A stretch of 64,000 nucleotides of DNA from Desmodus rotundus (GCF_022682495.2 NC_071394.1:32150470-32214469); one strand, 5' to 3'; shown: positions 46,048 to 60,019, numbered from the stretch's first letter. The notes: generated from the sequence alone by a model not told the origin. Numbers and translations are program-made.

Positions 46048-48884
46048 AAAATCTTGGGGGTGGGTGGTAAATAATGTTAAAAATTACTTTATTTCAGTCC
46101 TTTTTGGTGCCTCTTACCATCTTAAATTTTCTCAAATATTGCAATGTATGTTTATATATCTGTTGGGGTAGATACAAAGTAAAAGAAAATGCTTAAAAAT
46201 AGTATTTAAAATTTATTTAAAATAAGATTTTGAGAAAAGGCCCAATTTATTTAACATATGCCAGAATCAAAATCAATAAATTTGGAATGCAAAGCAATTA
46301 TATTCCATGACATAAGAAACTAATGGAATGGAATTTAAGATGGGACATCAAAGGCAACTGTATTTGTGTGTTTTAAATTAATTTCTTTCAGAAATAAACT
46401 ACATAAACTATGTTCAGCCAGATACATCCCGGTGTGTGCGAATGCAAAGACACCACTCATGTCAGTGGAATCATGGGTACGTTTGTGAGAATGGGTAGTT
46501 TGATCAATACCCTCCATGAAAATAGGATGAGTTGGGCAGTAAGGGAGATGGAGTTATTAAAAGAGAGGGTGGAGTTGAGCCTAGCCATATGGTCAGTGCC
46601 ACAACCGGGCAAGGCTGTCAGGGGTGGGCAGAGCCGGAATGCAGGCAAAAGGGAATTGTCCTGAAAGAACCGCACATATTTTGCTGCAAGGAATTGAGGA
46701 CAGAGGGCTGCGGGCAAGAGTCCGCTCCATGACTGACACTTGTGCTGATTGGAGCCAACACTGGATGTTGGATCATGTCTATGCAAAGTTGATTAGGATG
46801 GATGGGAACCTTCTAATGCCCTGGAAACATTCAGTCCAGGGCAAACCATGCTCATCCAGAGCACCACATCCAAGATTGGCTCCTGTTTTGCAATGTATGT
46901 GACTAAATTTACTCAATAGTTTAGAGGCATATAAATAGAACTTCCAAGAAATTCCTTTCAAATGTCTCCCTTTGGCTGCCATAAAAAAAAAGTGTGGTTA
47001 TATTACAATTGCAGGCTTTCTGGATTCGATGAAACATAATGTTAACTTTAGATGTGTGACTTTGTCTAGGCAGACCCTGAATCTTTTTGCTGGGAATATA
47101 TTAAAATTTGGTAATAATACTGGGGAAAAGACATTGTTTGCCATCAGCTTCCCATTCCATCAGCAGAACACGAGGATGGTGTTATGAGAGGTTTGGCAGG
47201 GGATCATCCCTCCAATCTCTATCATGCTGCATTTTTTGCATGCAGTGCTGATGGAAATGCAGCCAGGTATCTGGCAAACTACAAACAAATGAAATAACTG
47301 GGTTTTCCAAAGTAAGTCGCTTTGCTGGAGTAATAGATGCCTGTTGATTTTGATGCCATCCATTCCAAGTTTTAACATGAAAGGCAGTACAAAGTTTCTA
47401 GATCTTTCAAGTTATGCTTTGCTCCCTACATTCCCACCCCCAGTCCCTGTGCTAGACATGGCCCATTCGTGACAAAACACCTGACTGTCTTGGCTAACCT
47501 AATGGGCATCGTTAGTGAATTAGTCTCTTACTCACACATACTCACACACAATCGCACACATACATTATAATCTTTTTAATGTTCTGCTGGAAGGATTACT
47601 TAAAATTTTTGCACAAAAGAATAATTATCACAGTTATGGTTGTATTATAATATATACAAATGACCTTAATGTCTTGTAAAAATGTGTATCCCTAGGAAAA
47701 TTCTTGTTTCAAATCCTAATAGCAAAATTGATATTATGAAACAAGGTATTTTATGACATAATAATGGATTTACTTCCTCTCAACATCCTATAAACAGTTG
47801 CTAAAATTAAATCATCCTTTCAATTGATAACAATGGTTTAAAATATCCTGCCTAAAAATACTTTGTTATATTAGAGTATGTAATGTCTGGCATAGTTTCC
47901 TAGAGACTTTACTCTTTTTCTTTCATATACAGGTAGTGATGAACAAATTTCTTGCAACAAAATACAGCTCTTCTTGCATTTAGAATTTTGACACGTGGTG
48001 TTCAGGAGGGAGAGCATGCTATTATATTCTAATTTTCTCCTCTGATGTCTAAGGCATCTTCTTAGTGGACGACTCAAAGAATGGAATAGTTTGGTGTGAT
48101 GTAAAGTACTCAAAATGGCCTTGACGGATGCTCTATGCTCACATAATTTACGATAGTAAATCGTGTTCCTGTGTTTGGATAGGATGCCTGAGCACTCTTG
48201 GGTGGTGAAAATGTGTCTCTTCTGTCTTGTCTATACATTTTCTTCTGTTCAGGAAGCTGTCTCTCATACTTTCTTGTTTATATAAAGTCCTTCTGGTTCT
48301 TCATTGCTTTAGCTTTAGCAGGCTCTACTCAATTTACCTAACACGGATGCTACTATTCAATTCTATACTTGTGTCTGAATAAAAATATTAAAAACTCAGC
48401 GTTGTAAAGCAGGTTCTGGCACATAACCACAGGAAAGTCTGGGATTCCCGGTCGAGTCCATGCAATTCCCTGACTCTAAAAGGTAAACAAACAAATAAAC
48501 AACAAAAACAAACACCTTATTCTGAGGCTGGGGCCTTATTTTTATGTCATTGAACCCAGTGATTTGTCTACATAGAGGAGGGGGCCAAAATTGTAAACTA
48601 CAATTATAGAATTGATAAAACTTTTGAGAAGATGTTCCAGAAATTCTTGGAAAAGTGCAGCTGTCTTCTAAGTTATTAAAGCTGTACTTTCTTCATTTTG
48701 CATTTCTAATGTACACATCTTAGATTTTTGGTCTTGAATGCCCCACTGAGCGTGCTTTTCCCCCTGGCTGTTCTATGTAGTTTTATGACGAAAGCGCCCG
48801 ACAGGAACAATAACAATTAAGAATTAATGCTGGGGTTCTCTACTTATTCTTTATTTCCAACCTGAAATCTAGAAGCTTATTGCT
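46048..48884. other. Unassigned AT-rich sequence
   Basis: A long stretch without a gene or clear repeat. 46400-46830 is slightly GC-richer and carries overlapping open frames of 60-109 codons on both strands, none recognised. Confidence 0.4.
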
Positions 48885-49080
48885 TTTTTGCTTTGAATTA
48901 TTCAATTCAATTTGTGTTTGTAAAGCACCAGCTGTATGCCCAGTCCTTAGTGATGTGAGGAGCTCCCAAAGGCATTCAACTTGGCCTCTGGGAATTTACA
49001 GTAAAGTTGGGAGACAAGACACTTACATTAAACAGCCAAGAGATCATCCTTATAATGTGGTGCCAACACATGGTACAGTG
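48885..49080 (-). mobile_element. L2 LINE 3' end, antisense
   Basis: ttcaatttgtgtttgtaaagcacc, tgtatgcccagtccttagtg, ctctgggaatttacag is reversed L2 tail text. It is followed by more diverged sequence. Confidence 0.5.
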
Positions 49081-49084
49081 ACTT

Positions 49085-49215
49085 TAGTCCTCCAGGTGAG
49101 AAACATGGATGAGCAGCACCAGCATCCCCAGGGAGTTTGCTAGAAAGGCAATCTGCATTTTAACAAGATCTGCACATTGAAGTTGAAGAAATTCTGCTAT
49201 AAACACTGAGCACCA
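49085..49215. mobile_element. MER5A-like hAT MITE fragment
   Basis: gatgagcagcaccagcatccc, agaaaggcaatctgcattttaacaag and gcacattgaagttgaag follow the MER5A second half. Confidence 0.5.
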
Positions 49216-49549
49216 GGGCAAGCTGGTTCCAAGTGTGTTCAATGTAGACCAGAGTTGTGGGGAAAGGCTTTACGGAGAACAACAGAGGTGCTTGGAAAAA
49301 GGATAGAATCTTGGTAATGGGGACCGGTATTTCTTGAGTTGTTGCTTTAAAATCCAGATATCTGAAACTCTCTCTTCACTCCTTACTGAGTGAGAATTGG
49401 TAGGGTGGACCCTAGGAAAAAATATTTTTAACAAGCTCTACAAGAAACTTCCTGAACTAAATTTGAAATTCCCAGATGAAAGAGAATGCATTTAAGATAG
49501 GGAAAGTTTGCCTGTTAGGACAGGGAAAGAAGCCATGCCAGTTTTGCTG
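49216..49549. other. Unassigned sequence
   Basis: No gene or family recognised. Confidence 0.35.
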
Positions 49550-49930
49550 TCTGTGTTTCCTTACTGTCCTTGTCCACATCGTTTCTCATCAGCATCCATT
49601 CTATGTTATCCTCCTTACTGTTGCTGCGGTGAACCATCTGAAAACACATCAGCACACATCTTTCCACTTGCAAAGCTCTGCTGTTGCCTAATAGACTCAG
49701 TGTGGCACAGAGGACCCTACATGCTGCCCCTACCTTACCTGTCTATCTCATCTCACAGCACTTCACCCCTACGAACCTGAAATCGAGGCAAAATGAACTT
49801 CTAGCCCTTTTGAAACACACCGGTCACTTTCACACCTGAGGGGGTTTCCTTTAAAGCCCTTCTGTTTCTTAAGTCTGGGAAACTTCTCATCCATCATTCT
49901 CTATAGTACTTGTGGCAGGAATAAAAATAA
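49550..49930 (+). mobile_element. Possible L2 LINE fragment, sense
   Basis: C/T-rich with ccttactgtccttg, gttgcctaatagactcagtg, gaagcc-like segments in the style of the L2 ORF2 end. Loose match. Confidence 0.35.
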
Positions 49931-50102
49931 GCTGTATTCTTGCATAGCTGTTTGCTCTTCGCTCTTCATGTCCTAAAGTTGGCAACTGAAATCAGCTTTG
50001 GAGAAGCTGGTGCCACTCTTTTGGAGGGGAACAATCTAACAGGTTGCTGAGTAGGCAAAGGCCAGGCAGATTCTGCAGGGGTGGAGAGGGGCATGAGGAA
50101 TT

Positions 50103-50146
50103 AAGTTGCTTTTAATAATAAAACAACTTAATAATAAAAGCAACTT
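50103..50146. repeat. Short inverted repeat (12-bp arms)
   Basis: aagttgctttta at 50103-50114 and its reverse complement taaaagcaactt at 50135-50146, with a 20-bp loop. It adjoins the left end of the element at 50156. Confidence 0.85.
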
Positions 50147-50155
50147 AATAACAGC

Positions 50156-50328
50156 AGATCCTCAAATAATGTCATTTTATTAACATCGTTTTGTTAAAAC
50201 ATTGGTGAGATGTCAACGGTACTTGACTCTTGTTTATAGCAATTAGCCTATGGTAAAATTTGTTGCATTATACGTTGTTTCACCTAAAGTTGCAGACCCT
50301 ATCCCCAATGTGAGGATTTACTGTATTA
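50156..50328. mobile_element. Non-autonomous DNA transposon fragment
   Basis: atcctcaaataatgtcattttattaac at the left and aaagttgcagaccctatcccc...gaggatttactgtatta at the right fit a common MITE-like repeat. Its family name is not certain. Confidence 0.45.
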
Positions 50329-51130
50329 ATATCTTCTTTGAGACAAGAGATTGTTACATTACCTTTTGGTTTGTGTGTTTACTTGTTTCCTCTACATGGA
50401 GGTGAAGCCAGCAAAATGGGCCTGGGTGAGGAGATAGGAGAAGGAAAATATTCTGATCTTCTATTAATACTATTGCAAGTCATTTATAAAGACAGAGAGC
50501 CAGCTGAGGATTCCCTGTGAGGGGTATAGAGGGATTTCTTCGGTGATAATCTGTTAGCCAGTTTGAATTTTGTGCTTTCCAAATTCCAATTCTGATATTA
50601 TGTCCTCAAGTCTTGAGTTGGTTTTTCTAAGTGCTCCCTGTTGGTCTTAAGTTAGCACTACCTAGAGGAATAGAAGGACTACTTGCAAACAATTGGTTTT
50701 TTAAAAAAGACCAGCTGTATTCACATTTTGGAGCTGCAGTAACATTAAGAGAGAATAAAGAGTTGGCAAACTTAATTGAGGCAAAACTCTGAACGTTGGG
50801 TGGGAGTCAAAAAATTCATGGAGTAACAGAGCAGGTACACACTTGTCATGTGAGTCTTCAGAATCATTTGTTCATTCATTCAATAAGCACTTACTGAGCA
50901 CCTACTGTGTATTAGGAACTAGTCAGTTCTCCTCTTCACTTCACTGAGGCTCATGACAAAAACCACATAATTCTTTCAATAGTTGTCATACTTGGGACTT
51001 GATGCCTATTAAATCTTTCACTCATCTCTGGGTGGCTGAAATTTTCAATCCCTTACATAGCAGTTCAAAAATTCCATTATTCTTATCAAGTTACCTGTTC
51101 CTTTGATTTTTGCCTTGTACTTCACTAAAA
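50329..51130. other. Unassigned; L2 tail trace at 50870-50930
   Basis: ttcattcattcaataagcacttactgagcacc reads as a reversed L2 3' end. No gene seen. Confidence 0.45.
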
Positions 51131-51332
51131 TATGGTCATGTGCCACATAATGCCATTTTAGTAAACGACGGACTGAATACGGAGAGTGATACACCATATA
51201 GTTCAGGTGCATATAGTTGGCTATACTGTCTGGGTTTGTGAAGGGAACTCAATGATGTTCATACGACAAAATCGCTTAACAGTGCATTTCTTAGAACACA
51301 TACCCATTGTTCAGTGGGGCGTGTCTATGTAG
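51131..51332. mobile_element. Non-autonomous DNA transposon with diverged inverted ends
   Basis: It starts tatggtcatgtgccacataatg and ends ttcagtggggcgtgtctatgtag; reversed, the right end loosely mirrors the left. The interior (gtgatacaccatatagttcagg, gatgttcatacgacaaaatcgc) fits a common mammalian MITE family I cannot name for certain. Confidence 0.5.
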
Positions 51333-54089
51333 AGAAGGATTTCTGCTGATTCCTGCTCTCTGCTCTAGTGTTTTTCTATTTCTTTTCCCATCTTTGTTTC
51401 TTCCTTCTCAAGGAGAATGTGGCTCAGGCATTTGAGTTGATAGTGATATACTCAAAAAGAAAGAAAAAACAGCTCAACCAAGAGCAGAGGTGACGTGTGT
51501 CATTTCTGGATTCAACTATTAATTGCTGGTTCAAGACTCTCCAGAGTGCCCTTTGGCACTCTGCCGGAATGTTCCAGATAATGGTTACTCTATCAGCCAG
51601 GCTTCTTGGCTCTTAAGGACAAATGACCTGCAGATCACTGCCGTCCGTTTATATGACTGGGTGAATTCTAAAAGACCACTCAGTTTGGTGTCCATAAAGT
51701 AGTGTGAAGGGACCCCTATGGGTGGGAGCAGCAATTTGCTCCTGAGTGGTCTGGCTGCTGGCAACATCACAGAGCCCCCTTTACGTAAGTGCCCATCCAG
51801 CTAGTTTTATAATGCTTCAAGTTCAGAAAGAATCCTCTGTTAGCAGTGTCATTGAATTGGCTCCTGCTTTCAGGTTTTATTCTAGTTTTTAATGATCAAT
51901 TATCATTAGCTTTGTTTCTTCACATCAGTTTAATGGGTTGTGGCTTATTTAACCACAGAGTTTATAGGATGCATTTTTATTTCAACAATATTTTTTAATT
52001 ACTTGATTTGAAGGCATAGTGGTGTGACAGTTAAAATGTAAATAATCTGTATATATTTCTTAAAGTAAATGTACACATACCTATTGAAAATGTGCTTACA
52101 TGGTGACACTTCATTGGTGATACACTGCTGCCTATAAATTTGTACAACTTAAAAACATACATAATAAACAAAATAAAAGTACCAGGCTATTTTTAATTTA
52201 TAGTGCATTTAAAATACACTTCACTTTATTTAATGCTCACAATGATTCTGAAAGGCATGTATTCCCATTTTTCAGAAATGTCTAGAGAGGCAGATAATAA
52301 AAATTTTACATGTAGTATTTTTCTGTATGAAATAACCAATGAACAATTAAGTTATGCTGTTAGCAATGCATATTTATTTAAAGCATTTAAATATCAACCC
52401 TCTGTAATTGTTTTTTATTGCTAAGTTCTGGATAGTGGAAAGGATTGGTAATACAGGTCACAGAATCCTTGGCCATGAGATGGGGGCTGGAATAAGAACA
52501 TTTGAGAGTCATTGACAGAAGGCCTTGTTAGTGGCCTGGCAACGGGCTCAGTATTGTTCAAAACATCATTAGGCTTTAGGAGCATGAAGGGGTGCAAAAG
52601 GAGAAGGATTACATTTATTTTATGTGTACCCAGAAGAAGGTTGCAAACTCAAGTTGACACCCACAGCTGGTAGGTGGGTAGTGTGCATGATTAGGTAGTG
52701 GAGTGGAAGACAGTAGGGATTTCTGGAGATAGTGAAGAGTGTATGACCCATTCAAAAACATCAAAAAATGTACAAACAAATGACTCAAGACACAGCAGAA
52801 CTGGACTGCACGCCGAATTCCGTGCACAGGCTCACAGTTGGCACTCTGTGGTAGAGGGCAGATACTCCCTCCAGGAGGAAGAGCACATTCTAGAAATGTT
52901 GGCTTTGGTTCAACATTAAGATTCAGTTTCTAGATGCTGTATAAAGCTGGAGAGGGGATGAATGTAGTCTTGCTGGAGAGGGATGCCAAGATCTATGATG
53001 TAGGTTTAGAACTCCTAGGACTCTAGAAGGTACATATTTCATTTTTCCTTAAAAGGATAAATAGTGATAAATAGCGACAAATTACCTTAGCTTTTTTGCT
53101 CAGTAATTTCTGTTTTCCTTGCCCTATCTCCTTTATGGTAGCTTAACATGGAACATTTGATGTTTCTGGTGAGGTAAGCCACTTGGTACACTTACTTGGA
53201 GTTTGGGGAAAACCATTGCTTGACTGTATTTTTTTTTTCTAATTTTGATTTCTCTTGGATTATTAGGAGCAATTCTGCAATTCCACCAGCAGGTTATTGG
53301 GAATGAAATATATCTGGGATTGAAGACTTTCATTTAAAGCAGTTACAGATTGTTTTTATTTCCCATAAGTACCTGAACACTTACAGTTTGGAGATAATTT
53401 TTCCTGGAGGGAAAAAGTAAGGGAAACTGGAAATGAGTTATTCTGCCTTTTTTCTGTCATCTTCTCATTATATCACCTATTTCAAACAATGGTGCAATCC
53501 ATTCCTTTCTATTTCTTGCTTCCACAAACATTTAACAATATTTCTGTGGTCCTTGGCATACTCCCCAAGCCCCAGCTTGTTCTGGACTTAGCCAAGTGAA
53601 CACTAAGCCTTCTTGTTTGTGCCAATTCTTTGTCATTTGATGACTTAAACACTTTGATCAAGGTCTTTTAGAATCCATCTTCATCAGAGAAATCCCTTTG
53701 TAGCCACACCTGCTTCTTTATTGCCTTCCTGTCTGGTTTCCCCCTTTGACCATATTTAACTTTACTGTCATAAATTTGATTATTGCCCCCCCTTCATAGA
53801 GTTTAATGTCCATGGTAACAGATCTACCCCTCCCTTTTCCCTACTCCTGATCAAACATTGAAATTTTCTCACTTAAAATCAAAGATGTGTTGAAATCTGC
53901 TCTCATAAAATCAAAGATACACTTATAATTATGTTCTTTTTATTATAAATGTTTTATTACCTATGTTCTTTTTCTTTATTTAGTTCTTTTTACGGCAATT
54001 CAAACTTATTGTGAACATAGCCATTTTCTTTCAGTGTTTAACACTCTATACTATTGACAATTCCTCAGAATGAGGTTCACACTCAGTGG
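51333..54089. other. Unassigned; MIR trace at 52200-52300
   Basis: No gene. 52215-52300 (ttaatgctcacaatgattctg, cccatttttcagaaatg) resembles reversed MIR. The remainder is AT-rich. Confidence 0.4.
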
Positions 54090-54290
54090 GAGGCAGTTGG
54101 AATGGTGGAAACAGCACGGTTCTGCCTCTAATGAACTGTGTGACCTCCCTAAGCCTCAGTGATGTTTCTGATTTGTAAAATGCAGGCAGTATCTACCTTG
54201 TGGGATTTTTGTGACAATTACGTGAGAAATGCTTTTAGTAGAGTGCCTGTTATGGTATAGGAGTTCTATAAAGGCCACCAATAACTTCTT
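54090..54290 (+). mobile_element. MIR SINE, sense
   Basis: ggtggaaacagcacggttctg, actgtgtgacctccctaagcctcagtg, tttgtaaaatgcaggcagtatctacc and ggagttctataaa are in MIR order. Confidence 0.7.
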
Positions 54291-54394
54291 TTAAAACATA
54301 AATCTTTCAGCACAGTAAATTAGTTTACCAGATGCTTCACTTTTAGCAGGAGGAAAAGAAACTTGTAATATCTGATGATGAGGATGATGATGAC

Positions 54395-54570
54395 TAAGAC
54401 TCCACCTGCCATTTATTGGAGCATTCATTCTATGCCACTGTTTATCCCTAATAGCAGCTCTGCAAAACAAGTACTATTGTTATTCCCAATGGTTTAGCTA
54501 CATGTTCAAAACGGCAGAGTCCAGACTCCAACCAGTAGGTGCCTGACTTTGAAGTTCATGCTCCGTGGAT
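54395..54570 (-). mobile_element. MIR SINE, antisense
   Basis: Reversed MIR order, diverged: gccatttattggagcattc, tgtttatccctaatagcagc, gttattcccaatggtttag, gcagagtccagactccaacc. Confidence 0.5.
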
Positions 54571-55243
54571 GTTTGATAACCTCCAAACACTTGTCCATGC
54601 CCAGTCAGCCACAGCTCTTTGCAAAACTCTTTGCAAGCCTGTCCACATGAGCCATCTGGAAGATCTGTTACACCCACAGCAACACAACTTCCACGCCTCC
54701 CTCCATTAGCCCAACTCAGGTGTTTTCTGTGTTGTTGTCGTCGCCGTTGTCTTAGCTCTCTCTGCCCCTTGCACGTGTACAGAACTCAATGCCTATGTAG
54801 TCTCAACATATTTCACTTCCCTACAATATTGTTATTTTCCAATTGGTTACCATTCTGGTGTGTCGAACTCTCCTTTCACTCTTTGCACTTCTCTCAATGT
54901 AGAATTGGTTCAATTCCACAAGTTTGTCATACCCTCCAGTGATTACCACAGTTTCAATTTAGTAATTAAGATGCAGTCATGCTGATTTCTAAGCTTCAGT
55001 CTCTGATTTGACTCAAAAGCTCTTTTCTCTCAGGACAGGAAAAAGCATGAATCTAAAGCAGAGTGAGTGGGAGGGTGTTGTTTTCTCTTTGCTTTCCCTT
55101 CCCTTGTCTCTGCACTGAGGCCTTTGGAGTTGGGATAAGCGGGAGGAAGAGGAAAGCAGCCTGTGATTTTGTCTGACTACCGTGGTGAGGTTCCTCTTCC
55201 TCACCTACGGGTCATCACCGCAACACAGCGAATAGTGATAGAT
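54571..55243. other. Unassigned sequence
   Basis: A pyrimidine-rich stretch (54610-54900) with a 107-codon open frame lacking any recognised domain. No gene called. Confidence 0.4.
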
Positions 55244-55763
55244 TGTGATGGTTAATTTTATGTGTCAGTTTGGCTAGCTTATGGTGATGAGCTGTTTGAT
55301 CAAACACTAGTCTAAATATTACTGTAAAGGTCCAGTTAACATTTGCAATTAGTTGACGTTAAGTAAAGCATATTGCCCTACATAATGTGGGTTGGCCTTA
55401 TCTAATCAGTTCAAGGTCTTAAGAGAAAGGACTGAGATTTCCAAAGAAGAAATTACACCTTCTGCCTGCAACATAAAAATTCTGTTTGCGTTTCCAGCCT
55501 GAGGCTCAAGACTGTAATGTCAACTCCTACCGGAATCACTGGAGTGCTGACTTGCCCTACAGATTCAGAACTTGCTGGCCCCAACAATTGCATGAGCCAA
55601 TTCTTTAAAATCAATCCCATCTCCTCTCTCTGTCTGGAGAGATAGCAGTTCTAATATTTTAGATTAGTTCTCTGGAGATAAATAGAGTTAAAGTGAGAGT
55701 GAGAGCAAGAAAGAGAAATATCCTATCCTATTTGCTCTGTTTTTCCGGAAAATCCTAATACAG
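55244..55763 (+). mobile_element. Solo LTR-like repeat (TGTGATGGTTAATTT type)
   Basis: It starts tgtgatggttaattttatg and runs through tttggctagcttatggtgatg, ataatgtgggttggccttatc, gcatgagccaattctttaaaatc and ttggaaatcctaataca-like text to the end (ttccggaaaatcctaataca). TG...CA ends and internal order match a widespread mammalian LTR-like repeat. No flanking duplication was seen. Confidence 0.7.
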
Positions 55764-57430
55764 TAAGAATATCTCAAATGGGGTAGATTACATGGGAGTT
55801 TTTAAAAATGGAGTGTGGTTCAGGATGCTCCATTGGGATGCTAGAAGAAATATTAGGACTTCTATCAATAGGGTTTTTTAAAAATCCGAAGATAGAAAGA
55901 AGTTTTGCTTCACTAATGTTTAACGTGCAGATTGGCACCAGCACTTTCTCTGGATTCACACACCAGATTGTCACATTTCATGAACACGGACTGAAGGGGC
56001 ATGGGGGAGACGGGTCACTTCACAGAGCAAAGGGCTTGCCAGCCCCAGCATGGGGGCATGGAGAGGCCAAAGGAACAAAGGACTTGATCTCAGCTTCAAG
56101 GGCACATTCATAGGCTTTTATTGTATTGGGGCTCTTTGCAATTACTTATAAATACATTAAATGCATTTATGGATAATATCATTTAATTTTAGATAAACTA
56201 ACCCTAGCACAATAGAAAAATGGTTTCAGATGAACTTTGCAAAGAATCCATTGGTTTGAAGTAAGTGATAATAATACAAGGATACATGAAAAAGGAAAGT
56301 AGAACAGCAGATGTTTCTCATGCCCTAAGTGTAAGAACTTCTTCATCATTCTTTCAAGGTAAAGATGGAAAATCTGAGACCTTCCAATCAGATATGACAA
56401 AAAGGCTGCCAAAAAGTGTTTCCAATTCCTGAGAAGACAACTAGAAATATGGATTTTTAGTCATATCTTAGCTGAAGTTTACTTTACTATGTAGTTGCTT
56501 TCTAAACATTCTAAGACTAAGAGTTGAAACATGTATAAGTATCTCCGGATCCAATTCTGTTGCCTACTTCCTTTATCCTCTGACACTATATCAGTGGAGG
56601 AAGGGAAGGATTCTGAGATGATTGCAAAGGTTTAATCCTGAGCGAATAGATGACATGTGATATGAAAAGTTGGGAACTAAAGGGTGGATGATGTTTTTTT
56701 TGGATAAGTGAAGTCTAAGGTCAGAAGGCGTTTAAGAAAAAACTGGCTAAAACACACGCACATGATAGTACATAGTATAAAGATAGATACTTAAAAAGTC
56801 CCATTTTGAAGAACTTAAAAAAATCTGTAAGTTGAAATTTCCATTAAACGAAAGTGTGTTATCACAGTACACTGAAGCGATGTACTGTATTTGTCTTTTA
56901 AAAGTACAGTTCTTAACCAACGAATATTTTTATAAATAATAATATGTTTTGAGGAGGAAGCATCAGGCCCAAGGTGGTGGTGCCTAAAATATTGCAAACA
57001 CCATGCTATTTTAATTGTATGTTTTTCAATTAAAACGTATCATTTTGTTCAAAATGTTTTTCCGTTGCTCCTTTATGGATATTTATAAAGTGCTTTCTAT
57101 ACAGTGTAGGTACTTGGATAGGGGAGAATATAAATTGGTAATGCCACTGTTAGCTCATTAAGGAGAAAAACCAGAGGACACTTGGGAAAACCCCCTGTCT
57201 CAGCTAAGCTGGGTGCATATCACGGCCCTGCAAAATCTGAGCCTGCTATTCAGCAACCCTTGACGCCCAGACCAAGCCCTTTGTCCTTTCGGCCTCTCCG
57301 AGCTCCCTGCCTCTCCCCTGCCAAGACGTCTCTCCTTGGTGCGCCATGTCTACTGATGGCTGAAGTGCTGGACAGCAAGCAGACGGAAAGGAGTTTGGAG
57401 GTGAGGGTTTTTGGCCCCATGAAAGTTAAC
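55764..57430. other. Unassigned sequence
   Basis: No gene or family recognised. Confidence 0.4.
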
Positions 57431-60019
57431 GAGTCTGAGTTTATCTCACTCATTTAGCTTGGTCAAAAGCGGCAAATGTCAGATAGCAGCAGTGCGGGTC
57501 CAGTGTGCGGGGCAGCACGTGTGCAGCGCGCATCCTGAAAGCGCTGATTGAGCTCCTTCTCTCAAGAGAAGAAAAAGAAGAAAGAAAAAGAAAACATTCC
57601 AAATCACACAGAAGTATGAGGCAAAATATCTGATTACAGAGTCTAAAACTGCTTTGTGTATGTAATTTTTGAAGAGAAAAAAATTACCAGCCAGCAGCGA
57701 TGAAGTGCTTAGTGCGAGATTTCAGTTTTCAACCTTGCAGCTACTGCACTTCAATCAGAGCAGCAGGAGGATTCTGCTGATCCTGAGCTAACAAATGGCG
57801 AGAAGGAAATGGCTTTCTTTTTTCTTTTAGCAGGTGGTTATTGTTTTAAAAATGAAGAGCCTCAAATCTGGCTGGAATCCAAGGCATGTCACATAATCCT
57901 GATCTAGAGATATGCAGTGAGAATTCCCAGCCCCCAAATATTTGATTAGAACATATGTAAATCATCCTGTGTTCTTGGCATGGGGGGAATCAGGAATGAC
58001 AATGTGGGTTAGGATGTTCTTATACAATCAAAGGTTATTGTTACTGTATTTTTCCTTAAAGGAAGTAAAACTTGTTTATTCAGGAGGTCTGAGGCTCTTG
58101 GTATGGCAGATAATTTCTGCTGATATTCAATAAACAATGAATGTAACAGTTCATGACATTCTATGAGTATAGCTTAGATTTCTTGACTAGTTAATAGTAC
58201 AGCTAACGCTGGAATATGTAGTAACCCAAAGAACTCTAGACAATTTTCCTTATTGACCCCAATTTCTGAAGCCTGTAGTAACTGACCCTGAGCACCAAAT
58301 CAGAAAATGAGATTTCAGAGCCTCAACTATGTATCAAAATCATTTAGAAACAGTGTGGCAGCCAAAATATGAGACGTATTTTCTTATTATATTGTTAATT
58401 GACAAGAAATTTCAGCATTTTTATCTACTATGTGTATAGAGAAGTATTGGGAGAAGGAAAAAATGCTGTAATAAATACTTAAATTCAAGGGTTTGCAGAA
58501 AAAACAGCTCCATACTCTCATTAATGTCCCTCATTTGATCCCATGGATCTGGCTATACAGAGTGAGTGCCTTAACCCCAATCCAATATGGTTCATATAAT
58601 GTTAAACAATTCTTATCATAGTGCTAAAGACACTCAAGATTCTGGAGTTTACCAGGAAATATGTTGCTGTGATTTAAAAGGAAAAAATGGAATTACGTAT
58701 ACTTAATATGATGTATCATCTACAGAGAATCACTGTTTACCCAGAGAACAAATCCTGGGAGTGGGGGCATTTTGTGTGCATCTTGTACATAATTTGAATA
58801 ACAGCCAGAAACATGTTTATGTCCCAAACTTGCCAGTTTTCAAAAAAAAATGCAGGTGAAAATTCTCTGAGTTAGCCGCAGAAGTAATTAAATCATTGAA
58901 TTAAAAGTGTTTCTTACTTCTAAGAGTGAAATCGGGGAGGGGGGGGGGAACTGCAGACGAGAGCCAGCCTTGCCTGGAGGGGGAAGTGTGTGCGACGCCT
59001 CAGAACAGACAATAGAAAACTAATGAGGTAAAAAGTCTGGCATGATTGTGATTTGATTTCCACAGATTAAACTAATGTCAATGAGGAGAAAAGAAGAGTG
59101 AATGAGCCTAAATGGTTTTGAGACACCTGCAAATAATTGTATTTCCAGCAAAATAGTGTTTAGGCATTGTTTTATATGGCTATTTACAATGGAAGGAATG
59201 GAGCAGGGATTTAGAAAGAGGTGGTACTGTGCTCTTTCCTCATAACCCCTCCCTACTCCAAATGTGCACCGCCCCCCCCCACCCCACCCCATAAGCCCCC
59301 TCGGCAAGGATGTCCCGGGAAGGAGTTGCCTGCTGACTCCTCTGCCTGTTTTATAGATGATATAATTCTATTGATAAGAAAAAAATAATTGAAGCTGGAA
59401 GCTGCACCTCAGTCTTTAAAAGAAAGATGATCTCTAGTCACTAACATTTTACAGCAGATTTATGCAGTATATGGGTTGCAATTTTGGGCAGAAATCTAGG
59501 GGCTATTTTTGATTCATTTATTTTATTCTGTTTTCTTTGGACCTTTGATCTGATATTTCTGGGTACGTATTTTACTCAGAACTCAATTCAAGGGACCTCT
59601 TGTAACCAACTGAAATCTCTGACTCACAGCTCCATATAATGGGACATATTCCCGTTCCTATGGGCAACACCCATAAAACAAAGTTAGAAACCATTCTCTA
59701 GGATGGAGGAGATGTAAAATCTATATAACTATGCTTAAGACTTGGAATCTATTGCTGCCATTTAGAAAGAAGAGGTGACAATTATAAGACAATTACACTA
59801 TTTGGACCCTCTGATAATTAATCATGGGTGTGGTAAATGTGAAAACTTTATTTCAAAGTTTAACCATATTTGGTTAAGTGTCTGTCTGATTAGCTTCTTA
59901 ATAGGACTTTGTTTTGCCAGAAAACAGTTTGATTCCACGGAAATAGAATTTGATTTCAAAGGAAGAATCTCAATGGAAGCAGGGGAACATACTCATGTTG
60001 ATTTTTTCTTGATTCTCTC
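57431..60019. other. Unassigned; CpG-richer patch at 57490-57560
   Basis: 57490-57560 has several CpG sites in a short span. Otherwise AT-rich. 58935-58949 has a long G run and 59272-59300 a C-rich tract. No gene seen. Confidence 0.4.

Noticed and set aside
47870..48115. Possible processed pseudogene or exon on the minus strand
   Set aside because: An open frame of 80 codons without a recognised protein, no A tail, and no target duplication seen.
48405..48480. Possible tRNA-like box B (gggattcccggtcgagtcc)
   Set aside because: No matching A-box, acceptor stem or anticodon arm could be folded by eye. Not called as a tRNA or SINE.
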